Assembly: GCA_021783385.1 (NCBI GenBank)
Contig: JAJXTX010000003.1
Coordinates: 1 to 10,952 of the forward strand
DNA: 10,952 bases
Reading direction: 5' to 3'
Source: Pseudomonadota bacterium
GTDB lineage: Bacteria > Pseudomonadota > Gammaproteobacteria > Xanthomonadales > Rhodanobacteraceae
This document shows, one piece after another, positions 1 to 8,883 of the stretch (positions are counted from its first letter, which is position 1; the number at the start of each line of letters is the position of its first letter). The notes beneath the pieces were generated by a model. That model saw only the letters and a program-made list of their open reading frames with translations, made no database searches and had not been told where the DNA came from. A program made the position numbers and the translations under genes.

Positions 1-1443
<1,443 letters not shown>

Positions 1444-1456
1444 ACGCCAAGCGCCG

Positions 1457-1488
1457 AAAAACGAAACGCCCCGTACGGGGCGTTTCGT
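1457..1488. terminator. Bidirectional hairpin terminator between ppsA and tRNA-Ser
   Basis: Positions 1461-1488 form a perfect 28-bp palindrome with a GC-rich core (cgccccgtacggggcg) flanked by acgaaa/tttcgt. Read on the minus strand, the hairpin is followed directly by TTTT (1460-1457), a classic intrinsic terminator 4 nt beyond the tRNA-Ser 3' end. Read on the plus strand it follows ppsA, but the bases after the stem (ct) make only a poor U tract, so termination of ppsA is less certain. The symmetric placement between two converging genes suggests it serves both. Confidence 0.85.
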
Positions 1489-1491
1489 CTA

Positions 1492-1582
<91 letters not shown>

Positions 1583-1614
1583 AAGGCGTGCACGGTGGCT
1601 CGTGCGAGCGGGAG

Positions 1615-1643
1615 ATCATACGCGGGCAGGCCGATCGTGACAA
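1615..1643 (-). promoter_or_regulatory. Sigma70 promoter of tRNA-Ser
   Basis: On the minus strand, TTGTCA (1643-1638) is followed by a 17-nt spacer and TATGAT (1620-1615). Both hexamers are one mismatch from consensus at ideal spacing. The predicted start near 1608 gives a leader of about 26 nt before the mature tRNA. The bases after the -10 box are GC-rich (ctcccgctcgc), the discriminator type associated with stringent control of stable RNA genes. That regulatory point is an inference from family knowledge. Confidence 0.8.
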
Positions 1644-1692
1644 CCTCAGCCACATCCGGCATGCTGCGGGGACCCCGTTTACCAGACCACCC

Positions 1693-2394
1693 ATGATCGA
1701 ATTCGGACACGGCACGCATGTTGGCCTGCGCCGCACGCGCAACGAGGATACCTACTACGCCGATGCCTCGCTGGGACTGTTTCTGGTAGCCGACGGCATG
1801 GGGGGGCACCTGCACGGCGAGGTTGCCTCGGCGCTGGTGCGCGATGCGGTGGTCGAACTGGTGGCGCAAGACCAGCGCCTGATCGAAGCCGTGCAGGGTG
1901 CCGGCGAGCGTCTGCTGGCCTGCACCCGCGACCGCTTCGATCCGTTGCCGATGGGCACCACCATCGCCGCCCTGCGGCTGACTGCCGACAGCTATGAGGT
2001 CGCCTGGGTTGGCGACAGCCGCATCTACATGTGGCAGCAGGGGCTGCGCCAGATCAGCCACGATCATTCGCTGGTGCAGGCGCTGATCGAGGCCGGCCAG
2101 CTTGATCCGGCCAAGGCATCGAATCATCCGCAGCGCAACGTGCTGACCCAGGCGCTGGGCGTGACCGCAGCCGCGCAGCTGCATATCGGCATGGCGCGCG
2201 GATGGCTGGAAGCTGGCATGGCATTCCTGCTGTGCAGCGACGGTCTGACCGAGTGCGTGGAAGACGCGACGATCGCGCGGACGGTGGCGCGCACCGATCT
2301 GGCCGCCCAGGAATGCGTCGATCAGCTGCTGCTGTGCGCGCTGGACGCCGGTGGCGACGACAACATCAGCGCAGTGCTGGTGCGCTGCATCTGA
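1693..2394 (+). CDS. PP2C-family Ser/Thr protein phosphatase
   Basis: The product of 233 residues is a stand-alone PPM/PP2C phosphatase, which removes phosphate from Ser/Thr with two Mn/Mg ions. The motifs are in the right order: RNED (residues 16-19), DGMGG (34-38), MGTT (87-90), GDSR (107-110), SDGL (182-185) and GDDN (221-224). The metal-binding acidic residues E18, D34, D183 and D223 are all present, so it should be active. It has no signal peptide or membrane segment and should be cytoplasmic. The start at ATG 1693 gives the usual MIEFGHGTH opening; the frame stays open upstream but runs into the tRNA gene. There is no clear Shine-Dalgarno before this ATG. No kinase or FHA partner gene is visible here, so its target is unknown. 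Some relatives act in type VI secretion or stress signalling, but nothing in this context supports that. Confidence 0.9.
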   Translation: MIEFGHGTHVGLRRTRNEDTYYADASLGLFLVADGMGGHLHGEVASALVRDAVVELVAQDQRLIEAVQGAGERLLACTRDRFDPLPMGTTIAALRLTADSYEVAWVGDSRIYMWQQGLRQISHDHSLVQALIEAGQLDPAKASNHPQRNVLTQALGVTAAAQLHIGMARGWLEAGMAFLLCSDGLTECVEDATIARTVARTDLAAQECVDQLLLCALDAGGDDNISAVLVRCI

Positions 2395-2413
2395 AGACAA
2401 CCAGCGCCACGCC

Positions 2414-3121
2414 CTAGCCGAGCTGGCGCCACACGCTCTTGCCGCCGGCGCTGTGATCGAGCGCGTCCAGGCGCTGCTCGTGCAGCAGCAATTCCTCGGC
2501 CTCGGCGCGCAGCACGCGCGGACGCGTGCGCGGCGGCGGCGGCGCGCGCAGCGCGCCTTCGCGCGGCGCCGCGACTGCCTCGAAATCCAGGTTGAACGCG
2601 CCCTGCCCCGAGGTCATCGCCAGATAGACATCGGCCAGCAGCTGCGCGTCGATCAGGCCGCCGTGCAGATCGCGCCGCGAGTTGTCCACGCCCAGCCGCT
2701 TGCACAGCGCGTCGAGGCTGTTGCGCTGGCCGGGATAGCGCTCGCGCGCCAGCGCCAGGGTATCCAGCACACTGCAGCGATCGCTGATGCGGCCGGCGCC
2801 CGAATCGAGGCGAGCAAGCTCTGCATCGAGAAAGCCGACATCGAAACTGGCGTTGTGGATGATCAGCTCGGCGCCGTCGATGAACGCCAGAAACTCGTCC
2901 GCCACTTCGGCAAAGCGCGGCTTGTCGAGCAGAAACTCGTCCTCGATGCCGGTGACCTGGCGCGCACCCTCGTCGATGGCGCGATCCGGATTGAGGTAGG
3001 TCTGGTAGTGCCGCCCCGTGAGCCGGCGCTCAACCAGCTCGACGCAGGCAATCTCGACCAGCCGGTGGCCCTGACGCACCTCCAGGCCGGTGGTCTCGGT
3101 GTCCAGCACGATCTGTCTCAT
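2414..3121 (-). CDS. dnaQ: DNA polymerase III epsilon subunit (3'-5' proofreading exonuclease)
   Basis: Epsilon proofreads for the Pol III core by removing mispaired 3' nucleotides. The 235-residue product has the DEDDh active site: D7 and E9 in LDTETTGLE (ExoI), D94 in [11 protein letters not shown] (ExoII), and H153 and D158 in [11 protein letters not shown] (ExoIII). After the nuclease domain, QGAFNL (173-178) lies where E. coli has its beta-clamp-binding QTSMAF. The C-terminal [13 protein letters not shown] then matches the tail that binds the alpha subunit. A Pro/Arg-rich linker (about 186-203) separates the two. The start is ATG 3121, which overlaps the rnhA stop (ATGA) and has AGGGA 6 nt upstream. 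The same frame is open further upstream, but only as rnhA shadow. It is probably translated with rnhA. In E. coli the two genes are divergent. Confidence 0.96.
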   Translation of the reverse strand: MRQIVLDTETTGLEVRQGHRLVEIACVELVERRLTGRHYQTYLNPDRAIDEGARQVTGIEDEFLLDKPRFAEVADEFLAFIDGAELIIHNASFDVGFLDAELARLDSGAGRISDRCSVLDTLALARERYPGQRNSLDALCKRLGVDNSRRDLHGGLIDAQLLADVYLAMTSGQGAFNLDFEAVAAPREGALRAPPPPRTRPRVLRAEAEELLLHEQRLDALDHSAGGKSVWRQLG

Positions 3122-3561
3122 GCGCAGTCCCTGATGCGTTCGGCCTGCTCGCGCGCGGCCTGATCCACGCGTTCGTTTTCGGCGTGACCGTTGTGGCCGC
3201 GCACCCACTTCCAGCGCACCTGATGCGGGCCGACCGCAGCCGCCAGCCGCTGCCACAGATCCTGATTCTTCACCGGCTTCCTGTCAGCGGTGCGCCAGCC
3301 GTTGGCACGCCACTTGGGCACCCATTCCTCGATGCCCTGCATCACATAGCGCGAGTCCGTCACCAGCACCACCTCACACGGGCGCTTGAGCGCCTCCAGC
3401 GCGCCGATGGCGGCCATCAGCTCCATCCGGTTATTGGTGGTGGCCGGGTCGGCACCGGCGAGCATGCGTTCGCTGCCCTGCGCGCGCAGCAGGGCGGCCC
3501 AGCCGCCCGGCCCGGGATTGCCCAGGCAGGCACCATCGGTAAAGGCTTCCACCACGCTCAT
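3118..3561 (-). CDS. rnhA: Ribonuclease HI
   Basis: RNase HI cuts the RNA strand of RNA-DNA hybrids, removing R-loops and helping clear primers. The 147 residues match the single-domain bacterial enzyme (E. coli 155). All catalytic residues are present at an offset of one from E. coli: D9 in [15 protein letters not shown]47 in NNRMELMA, D69 in VTDSRYV, H123 in RGHNGH and D133 in ERVDQAA. The basic handle region ([17 protein letters not shown], 83-99) that binds the hybrid is intact. The start codon ATG at 3561 overlaps the stop of the upstream methyltransferase-like gene (ATGA), and the stop overlaps dnaQ in the same way. This predicts translational coupling along the three genes. Confidence 0.97.
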   Translation of the reverse strand: MSVVEAFTDGACLGNPGPGGWAALLRAQGSERMLAGADPATTNNRMELMAAIGALEALKRPCEVVLVTDSRYVMQGIEEWVPKWRANGWRTADRKPVKNQDLWQRLAAAVGPHQVRWKWVRGHNGHAENERVDQAAREQAERIRDCA

Positions 3562-4256
3562 CGTTGCTCAGGTCTCTTGTGAAAATGGCATCGCGCCGGC
3601 TGCCCCGCGACAACAGGCTGCTTGCCGGCCATCCGCAGCGGCGCCGGCTTGATCCGCAGCGGCGTAATGGCGCGCCGGCGCTTGCGCGCCAGCAGCACAT
3701 AACCGCCACCGAGGCTGCCGGGATGGTTGGCAATGGCGCCTGGCCACAGGTGACCGACGCGCTGCACGCGCTCGATCTCAAGGCCTGCCTGCAGCAGCCG
3801 GTGCCGCAATTGCAGCGGCATCTGCAACACGCGATGCGTGCCGCGCCCGCGCCAGCGGAACCATGGCGCCCAGCCGCTGAGCGGATGGACCCCGGTCACC
3901 GCGAGGATGCCGCCCGGCGCCAGCACGCGAACCGCTTCGGTCAGCAGGTCATCGGCCTGCGCGACCACCTCCAGCGCGTGCCGCAGCAGCACCAGCTCGA
4001 ACGCGTCGTCGATGAAGGGCAGTGGCTCGTCCGTGGCCGTCAGCAGGTCGCCCGCATAGCGTCCGCCCTGCACGCGCAACCTGACCCAGCAGCCGAGCAG
4101 CGGCAGCGCCGGCGGTGCGTCGAGCACCGACGCGCTGACCAGCAGCGCGTGGGTGCCGGAACAGCGCTGCAGGTCGACCGCCATCGCGCGCGCCTGTGCA
4201 TCCAGCAACTGGCGCAGTGGCGCACTGGCATAGATGTCGCGATCGCGTGGCTGCAT
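3558..4256 (-). CDS. YafS-like class I SAM-dependent methyltransferase-fold protein
   Basis: The 232-residue protein resembles E. coli YafS in size, motifs and neighbourhood (beside gloB and rnhA). The typical methyltransferase strand 4 region is [18 protein letters not shown] (79-96), and strand 5 is [17 protein letters not shown] (111-127). The usual glycine-rich SAM loop (GxGxG) is not recognisable: residues 36-50 read [15 protein letters not shown]. YafS also lacks a clear glycine loop, so real methyltransferase activity is uncertain. The C-terminus (from about 190) is basic and of unknown role. The start at ATG 4256 was chosen because homology-like sequence begins there; upstream codons in frame look non-coding, and a weak GGA precedes the ATG. 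It is first in the unit with rnhA and dnaQ. Its substrate is unknown. Confidence 0.8.
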   Translation of the reverse strand: MQPRDRDIYASAPLRQLLDAQARAMAVDLQRCSGTHALLVSASVLDAPPALPLLGCWVRLRVQGGRYAGDLLTATDEPLPFIDDAFELVLLRHALEVVAQADDLLTEAVRVLAPGGILAVTGVHPLSGWAPWFRWRGRGTHRVLQMPLQLRHRLLQAGLEIERVQRVGHLWPGAIANHPGSLGGGYVLLARKRRRAITPLRIKPAPLRMAGKQPVVAGQPARCHFHKRPEQR

Positions 4257-4403
4257 GCATCCGGTCCGGTGGATTCCGATATGCGAGTGTAATGGCTCGC
4301 TTGCATCGGCAGCAGCCTGCCTCGCCATGCGGCCTGCCGCACGTGACTGAATGATCGCTGCGCCGTTTAACACATGCATAACGAGCGCGCGGCGCTGCCT
4401 CTT

Positions 4404-4409
4404 TATAGT
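4404..4409 (+). promoter_or_regulatory. Candidate -10 element in the divergent yafS-like/gloB spacer
   Basis: The 251-bp divergent spacer (4257-4507) should hold promoters for both units. The best AT-rich core is ctttatag at 4401-4408. TATAGT reads toward gloB about 95 nt before its GTG, and TATAAA (4408-4403) reads toward the yafS-like gene. Neither has a good -35 hexamer at 16-18 nt. A weaker TACACT (4291-4286, minus strand) lies closer to the yafS-like start. I report the core as a guess only. Confidence 0.25.
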
Positions 4410-4464
4410 CAGCCCCCTCACGCACGCCCCGGATGGCTGCGCCTGTGGTCGATCAAGGGGAGCA

Positions 4465-4482
4465 CCTGCGGCAACACGCAGG
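4465..4482 (+). other. Small stem-loop in the gloB leader
   Basis: CCTGCG (4465-4470) and CGCAGG (4477-4482) form a perfect 6-bp stem with a 6-nt loop, ending 25 nt before the gloB GTG. It could influence translation start, but a stem this short can arise by chance in GC-rich DNA. Confidence 0.3.
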
Positions 4483-4507
4483 CGCCCACTACGCAGCGGA
4501 ATCCAAC

Positions 4508-5272
4508 GTGCACCTCATCCCGTTACCGGCGCTGGCCGACAACTACATCTGGCTGCTGCACGACGATCGCGGCAACGCCGCGGTGGTGGACCCGGGCGAT
4601 GCCGCGGTGGTCGAGCACGCGCTGGCTGCACGCCGACTGCAGCTGCGCGCGATCCTGCTGACCCACCACCATCCCGATCATGTCGGCGGCGCACTGGCCC
4701 TGCGCGAGCGTCACGCGGTGCCGGTGTATGCGCCGGTCGATGCGCGCATCGAGGCCACTACCGTGGCGTTGACCGACGGCTCATGGGTCGAGCTGGCATC
4801 GCCGCAGTTGCGCCTGCAGGTGATCGCGATACCCGGGCATACGCGCAGCCACATCGCCTATGCGGGAGACGGCCTGCTGCTGAGTGGCGACACGCTCTTC
4901 AGCCTGGGTTGCGGGCGGCTGTTCGAAGGTACGCCGGCGCAGATGCTCGCCTCGCTGGAGCGTCTGGCGACGCTGCCGCCCGACACGCTGGTATGCGCGG
5001 GACACGAATACACCGCAGCCAACGGCCGTTTCGCACATACTATCGACCCGCACAACCCGGCGCTGCAGGCTCGTCTGCAGGAAGTCACCGGGCTGCGCGC
5101 GCAGCAGCTGCCGACGCTGCCGGTGGAGCTGGCCCGCGAGCGGGCCTGCAACCCCTTCCTGCGCGTGGATAGCGAAGCCGTGATCGATTGGTGCCGCCAG
5201 CAGGGCCATGCGGCCACCGACCGCGTGGACCGCTTCGCCGCCCTGCGCGCCGCCAAGGATGGGTTCCGTTGA
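4508..5272 (+). CDS. gloB: Hydroxyacylglutathione hydrolase (glyoxalase II)
   Basis: GloB hydrolyses S-lactoylglutathione to D-lactate and glutathione, the second step of methylglyoxal detoxification in the cytoplasm. It is a metallo-beta-lactamase fold enzyme with two metals. THHHPDH (52-58) supplies H53, H55, D57 and H58. H111 (PGHT), D128 (SGDTLF) and H166 (AGHEYT) complete the site. The C-terminal HAGH domain has the substrate-binding RACNPFLR (212-219). The GTG start at 4508 gives MHLIPLPALADNYIW, the standard N-terminus, and 254 residues, the usual length. An in-frame ATG at 4433 would add 25 unlike residues and has no ribosome site. The GTG also lacks a strong one, so expression may be modest. 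The stop overlaps the mltD start (TTGA). glnB-like or gloA partners are not in this window. Confidence 0.95.
   Translation: MHLIPLPALADNYIWLLHDDRGNAAVVDPGDAAVVEHALAARRLQLRAILLTHHHPDHVGGALALRERHAVPVYAPVDARIEATTVALTDGSWVELASPQLRLQVIAIPGHTRSHIAYAGDGLLLSGDTLFSLGCGRLFEGTPAQMLASLERLATLPPDTLVCAGHEYTAANGRFAHTIDPHNPALQARLQEVTGLRAQQLPTLPVELARERACNPFLRVDSEAVIDWCRQQGHAATDRVDRFAALRAAKDGFR
5255..5259 (+). promoter_or_regulatory. Ribosome binding site that fixes the mltD TTG start
   Basis: AAGGA lies inside the last codons of gloB, 9 nt before TTG at 5269. It is the only good Shine-Dalgarno near the beginning of the mltD frame and supports the TTG start over in-frame codons further upstream. Confidence 0.65.
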
Positions 5273-6483
5273 TCCGCCGCACAGCGAAGCGAGGCCTGGC
5301 CTCGGCACTGTGCGTGGCGCTGGCCGCCTGCGCCAGCATGCCAGCGCCCACGCGGTACCCGACCGCCATCGCGCGTCCTGCCATCGCGATCAGTACCACG
5401 TCAGGCATGGCGAATGCGGGTAATGCGGCGCAGCCGCAGGGCGATGACCTGTGGGGAAAGATGCGCGGCAGTTTTGCGCTGGCCGACTGCGACGCCGACC
5501 CGGAGATCCATGCCTGGGCGCGGCGCTACACCAGCGATCCGCAGCGGTTCGAGAACCAGCTGCGCGAGGTACTGCCGCTGCTGGCCTACGTGCAGCAGGT
5601 CGCGAGCCGCCACGACATCCCCGGCGAATTCGCGCTGCTGCCGTGGATCGAGAGCCATTTCCGACCACTGCCCGGCCGCCTGCGCCGGTCCGCCGGCATG
5701 TGGCAGATCATGCCCGCGACCGCCCGCAGCATGGGGCTGCGCGTCAATGCCCACTACGACGGCCGCCTCGACACAGTCGCTGCGACCGAAGCTGTGATGA
5801 AACTGCTCAGCCAGTACCACGAGCAGCTGCATGACTGGAGAATGGTGGACTACGCCTACAACGCCGGCGAGTTCGGCATCGGCAAGCTGATCCAGCAGCA
5901 CGGCATGCCCCCGGACGAGCCGGTGATTCCGCACTGGCCGGTGCGCCGGATCACCCGCGAGCATCTGACCAAGCTGCTGGCAATCGCCTGCGTGGTGCGC
6001 GAGCCGGATCGCTTCGGTGTCACCCTGCCGACCCTGTCGGCGTCGCAGCAGCTGGTACAGGTCCAGCTCCCCCGCTCGATGCCACTCGCCAAGGCGGCTG
6101 ATCTGGCCGGAATCAGCGCAGGCCAGCTGCAGGGTCTCAACGCCGCCTTCCGCGGCAGCCTGATCGACATCCGCGATGCGCCCTACCTGATCCTGCCCGC
6201 GAGCCTGCAGCAGCGATTCCTGGACGCGCTGCAGCGGTCCGATGCGGCCGTGGCGGTCAGCGCAGGCGGCGCCCGCAGCGAACGCGGGACGCCATCCTCA
6301 AGCCCGCGGCGCACGGCCGCCAGCGCGCCGCGCGCCAGGATTCACACGGTTCGACGCGGCGAGAGCCTGTGGCAGATTGCTCATCGCTACTCGGTCAATG
6401 TGGCCGAGCTGCAACGCTGGAACCATCTGCACGGACACGTGCTGCGGCCGGGCACGGTGCTGCAGGTGAGCGACGCGAAGTGA
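5269..6483 (+). CDS. mltD: Membrane-bound lytic murein transglycosylase D (lipoprotein)
   Basis: MltD cleaves the glycan strands of peptidoglycan, leaving 1,6-anhydro ends. The TTG start gives 404 residues beginning MIRRTAKRGLASALCVALAAC, a lipoprotein signal with lipobox LAAC and lipidated C21. The next residue is Ala, not Asp, which favours the outer membrane. The SLT/GEWL catalytic domain covers about 105-215: catalytic E128 in LPWIESHF, then SAGMWQIMPATA (141-152) and AYNAG (196-200). A Ser/Arg/Ala-rich linker (about 330-357) leads to one C-terminal LysM domain (359-401, HTVRRGESLWQIA). E. coli MltD has two LysM repeats, so this form is shorter at the C-terminus. It overlaps gloB by 4 bp, has its own ribosome site and should be co-transcribed with gloB. 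It converges on ppiD. Confidence 0.92.
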   Translation: MIRRTAKRGLASALCVALAACASMPAPTRYPTAIARPAIAISTTSGMANAGNAAQPQGDDLWGKMRGSFALADCDADPEIHAWARRYTSDPQRFENQLREVLPLLAYVQQVASRHDIPGEFALLPWIESHFRPLPGRLRRSAGMWQIMPATARSMGLRVNAHYDGRLDTVAATEAVMKLLSQYHEQLHDWRMVDYAYNAGEFGIGKLIQQHGMPPDEPVIPHWPVRRITREHLTKLLAIACVVREPDRFGVTLPTLSASQQLVQVQLPRSMPLAKAADLAGISAGQLQGLNAAFRGSLIDIRDAPYLILPASLQQRFLDALQRSDAAVAVSAGGARSERGTPSSSPRRTAASAPRARIHTVRRGESLWQIAHRYSVNVAELQRWNHLHGHVLRPGTVLQVSDAK

Positions 6484-6500
6484 TCGCTTCGCGCAGCCCG

Positions 6501-6526
6501 CCCGCCAGCATGAGCGGTGCTGCGGG
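6501..6526 (+). terminator. Possible weak terminator of gloB-mltD
   Basis: CCCGCCAGCA (6501-6510) pairs with TGCTGCGGG (6518-6526) with one bulged C, 18 nt beyond the mltD stop. No T tract follows, so it is not a typical intrinsic terminator. It may only be a 3'-end stabilising hairpin. Confidence 0.3.
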
Positions 6527-6554
6527 CGGTGATCGGCAACTGATCCGCCACATG

Positions 6555-6581
6555 AAAAAGGGACGGCGGCCGGGCCGTCCC
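6555..6581 (-). terminator. Intrinsic terminator of ppiD
   Basis: On the minus strand GGGACGGC (6581-6574), a 6-nt loop and GCCGTCCC (6567-6560) form a perfect 8-bp GC-rich stem followed by TTTTT (6559-6555). It lies about 60 nt beyond the ppiD stop. On the plus strand the stem lacks a T tract, so it is mainly a ppiD terminator. Confidence 0.85.
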
Positions 6582-6642
6582 TCTGGATAACTGTCCGGGT
6601 AACTGGCAGCAGCGACCGCAATCGCAGCCGCCGAGCCAAGCC

Positions 6643-8547
6643 TTACAGCTGGCTCTTGTTGATCTTGATCTCGGCCTTCGCCCGGAGCACGTCGAGCAGT
6701 TCGCGCCTGGCCTCAAGACCATACACCTGCGCCATCTGCTGACGCAGCGATTCACGCTGTTCCGGCGTGATCTTGGACAGATCGCCGCCCTGCACCTTGT
6801 CCAGTGCCAGCAGCGCGTAGCTGCCATCGTGCATGTCCACCGCGGCAAACTGCGGCTTGCCGGCTACCGGATGCGGCAGCACGAACGCCTCTTGCAACAG
6901 CGGCGCCGGAGCGGCTGTCTGGCCACGCACGGCCTCGCTGATCGTCTTCAGGCTGGCACCCAGCGCGCTGGCCACCGCCTGCATGGGCTCCCCCTTGCGC
7001 AGTCGTGCCAGCGCGGCATCCGCAGCTTTCTTCGCGGCGGCGGCGATGCGCTGGTCGAGGATCTGTTTCTGCACATCGGCACGTACGTCGGCCAGCGGCC
7101 GCACCGCCGCCGCCACGTGCTTGTCCAGCCGCATCACCACCGAATGGTCGGGACCCAGATTGATCAGGCCGGAATTGTTGCCCTGGACCAGCACGTCGTC
7201 AGCGAAGGCCGCCGCGATGAACTTGGGGTCGGCCGCCAGCCCTGTTCCACCCTGCCGTGAAAACAGCGGGGTGGTCTGGATCGGCAGCTTCAGCGCGGCT
7301 GCGGCCGGCTCCAGCGATGACGGATTCTGGAAGGTGTTGTCGGAAAGCTTGCCGGCAACCTCGTTGTACTTGCGATCGACCGCCGAGGTCGAAAGCTCCT
7401 TGATCAGCTGGGCGCGCACTTCGTCGAATGGCTTGGCCTGGCCGCTGCGGATGTCGCGCAGCCAGAGGATGTCGTAGCCGTCAGGCGTCAGCACCGGCTT
7501 GGAAATCTGACCTTTCTGCAGGGCAAACATGGTCGAATCGAACACCGCGTTGGTCACGCCCTTTTCGAGCCAGCCAAGGTCGCCGCCCTGGCGCCTGGAA
7601 CCCAGATCGTCCGAGTCCTGTTCGGCCAGCTTGGCAAAATTGGCAGGCGTGGCCACAGCGGCGATCTTGTCGGCCTTCGCCAGCGCGGCCTTCTGCTGCT
7701 GCGGCGTGGCATTGGCCGGCACGTTGATCAGGATGTGCGACACCAGCCGCTGCTCCGGCAGCACGAAACGTTGCTTCTCCTCGTCGTAGCGCTTCTTCAG
7801 CTGCTCGTCGCTGGGCGTGCTGTCCGGTGTCAGCTTGGCGCCGTCCACCTCGATGTATTTCACCGAGACCTGCTCGGGATTCATGTAGTCGGCCTGATGC
7901 GCCCTGTAATAGGCGTTGATCTCGGCGTCGGTGACCTGGCTGTCAGCCAGCTTGGGTGCGGGCAGCACGAAGTACCGCAGATCGCGGCGCTGGGTGGCCA
8001 GGCTCAGGAAGTCGTTGACCTGGGTGTCGGTGACGATCGTGCTGTCATTGATCGCGTCGGGCAACAGCTGCGCGGCAAGCGAGGCACGGATCTCGTTCTC
8101 GAACATCTCGGCAGTCTTGCCCTGACTGGCGAGAAATGCGCGATAGCTGGTGGGATCGAACTGGCCGTTCAACTGAAACGCAGGAATGGCGGCAATCGTG
8201 TCGCGCACCGAAGCATCGGCGACGCGCATGCCCCAGTCCGCGTTGGCCTGCAGCAGCAACTGGTCGTCGATCATCGCATCCAGCACTTGCAGCTTCACCG
8301 CAGGCTTCTCGAACATGCTGGCGTCGAAGTGATCACCCTGTTCGGTGCTGGCCCGCTGCCTCAGCTGGTTCATGCGGTCCTGATATTCGCGCAGCGTGAT
8401 CTCGTGCTTGCCGACCTTCGCCACGTAAGTGTCGCTTTGCGAGGTGAAGTAGCGCTCCATGCCGAACAGCGACATCGCCAGAACGCTGATACCCAGCAGA
8501 ATGATGGACGGCCATCCATGCATCTTGTTACGTATTGCCTGCAGCAT
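6643..8547 (-). CDS. ppiD: Peptidyl-prolyl isomerase-like periplasmic chaperone anchored in the inner membrane
   Basis: PpiD is a membrane-anchored chaperone that meets proteins leaving the Sec translocon. The 634 residues fit E. coli PpiD (623). Residues 1-12 are cytoplasmic, 13-30 form one membrane helix (PSIILLGISVLAMSLFGM), and the rest is periplasmic. A SurA-like N-terminal helical region (about 40-225) precedes a parvulin domain (about 265-366) with VSHILI, GGDLGW (321-326), FALQKGQIS (341-349) and GYDILWL. The active parvulin His in GYHI is replaced by D359, so isomerase activity is doubtful, as for E. coli PpiD. The start ATG 8547 has AGGAA 7 nt upstream and begins directly before the membrane helix. 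An upstream in-frame ATG (8667) would abut the tRNA terminator. Its place after lon-hupB is the common proteobacterial order. No clear promoter is visible in 8548-8703. Confidence 0.95.
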   Translation of the reverse strand: MLQAIRNKMHGWPSIILLGISVLAMSLFGMERYFTSQSDTYVAKVGKHEITLREYQDRMNQLRQRASTEQGDHFDASMFEKPAVKLQVLDAMIDDQLLLQANADWGMRVADASVRDTIAAIPAFQLNGQFDPTSYRAFLASQGKTAEMFENEIRASLAAQLLPDAINDSTIVTDTQVNDFLSLATQRRDLRYFVLPAPKLADSQVTDAEINAYYRAHQADYMNPEQVSVKYIEVDGAKLTPDSTPSDEQLKKRYDEEKQRFVLPEQRLVSHILINVPANATPQQQKAALAKADKIAAVATPANFAKLAEQDSDDLGSRRQGGDLGWLEKGVTNAVFDSTMFALQKGQISKPVLTPDGYDILWLRDIRSGQAKPFDEVRAQLIKELSTSAVDRKYNEVAGKLSDNTFQNPSSLEPAAAALKLPIQTTPLFSRQGGTGLAADPKFIAAAFADDVLVQGNNSGLINLGPDHSVVMRLDKHVAAAVRPLADVRADVQKQILDQRIAAAAKKAADAALARLRKGEPMQAVASALGASLKTISEAVRGQTAAPAPLLQEAFVLPHPVAGKPQFAAVDMHDGSYALLALDKVQGGDLSKITPEQRESLRQQMAQVYGLEARRELLDVLRAKAEIKINKSQL

Positions 8548-8615
8548 CGATATCTTCCTGCAACGTGGTTGGAGACGCGCCTGACACCTGGTGAAGGCGC
8601 TGACTGGCAGCGCAC

Positions 8616-8625
8616 TGCACGTGCA
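8616..8625. other. Palindrome tgcacgtgca upstream of ppiD
   Basis: A perfect 10-bp palindrome with a CACGTG core lies about 70 bp before the ppiD start, between the tRNA terminator and the gene. It could be a regulator site, but no known operator is recognised and short palindromes occur by chance. Confidence 0.2.
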
Positions 8626-8672
8626 CGCACCCCGGCGTCGGCAAGACACGGAACGCACACGGTTCAAATGAC

Positions 8673-8695
8673 AAGGGCGCCACCGGGGCGCCCTT
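8673..8695 (-). terminator. Hairpin after tRNA-Asp
   Basis: AAGGGCGCC and GGCGCCCTT pair perfectly over 9 bp with a 5-nt loop (8682-8686), starting 9 nt beyond the tRNA-Asp CCA. On the minus strand it is followed by gtcatttg, a weak U tract, so termination may be partial and some read-through into ppiD is possible. Confidence 0.6.
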
Positions 8696-8703
8696 GGGAT
8701 CTG

Positions 8704-8780
8704 TGGCGGAGCGGACGGGACTCGAACCCGCGACCTCCGGCGTGACAGGCCAGCATTCTAACCAGCTGAACTACCGCTCC
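8704..8780 (-). tRNA. tRNA-Asp (anticodon GTC)
   Basis: The minus-strand sequence starts GGAGCGG, which pairs with CCGCTCC before discriminator G and encoded CCA. The anticodon loop is CTGTCAC, giving anticodon GTC. The D arm (GTTCAGCTGGTTAGAAT) and T arm (GCGGGTTCGAGTCCCGT) are canonical. The 77-nt gene follows tRNA-Val by 8 nt, so both come from one precursor. Confidence 0.97.
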
Positions 8781-8788
8781 GCACTATC

Positions 8789-8863
<75 letters not shown>

Positions 8864-8883
8864 GAAACCGAGCAATAAGCCGC

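Noticed and set aside
2351..3163. 270-codon open frame on the plus strand opposite dnaQ
   Set aside because: The composition (Arg, Ala, Gln, His-rich) is typical of a shadow frame, and dnaQ on the other strand has a complete DEDDh active site.
8548..8667. Longer ppiD start at 8667 adding 40 residues
   Set aside because: The added residues are Arg/Cys-rich and unlike a PpiD N-terminus. The ATG at 8547 has a good ribosome site and begins right before the membrane helix.
7735..8745. 336-codon open frame on the plus strand opposite ppiD
   Set aside because: It is the antisense of a well-supported ppiD, has no ribosome site or recognisable domain, and its end runs into the tRNA-Asp region. Long antisense frames are common in GC-rich genes.
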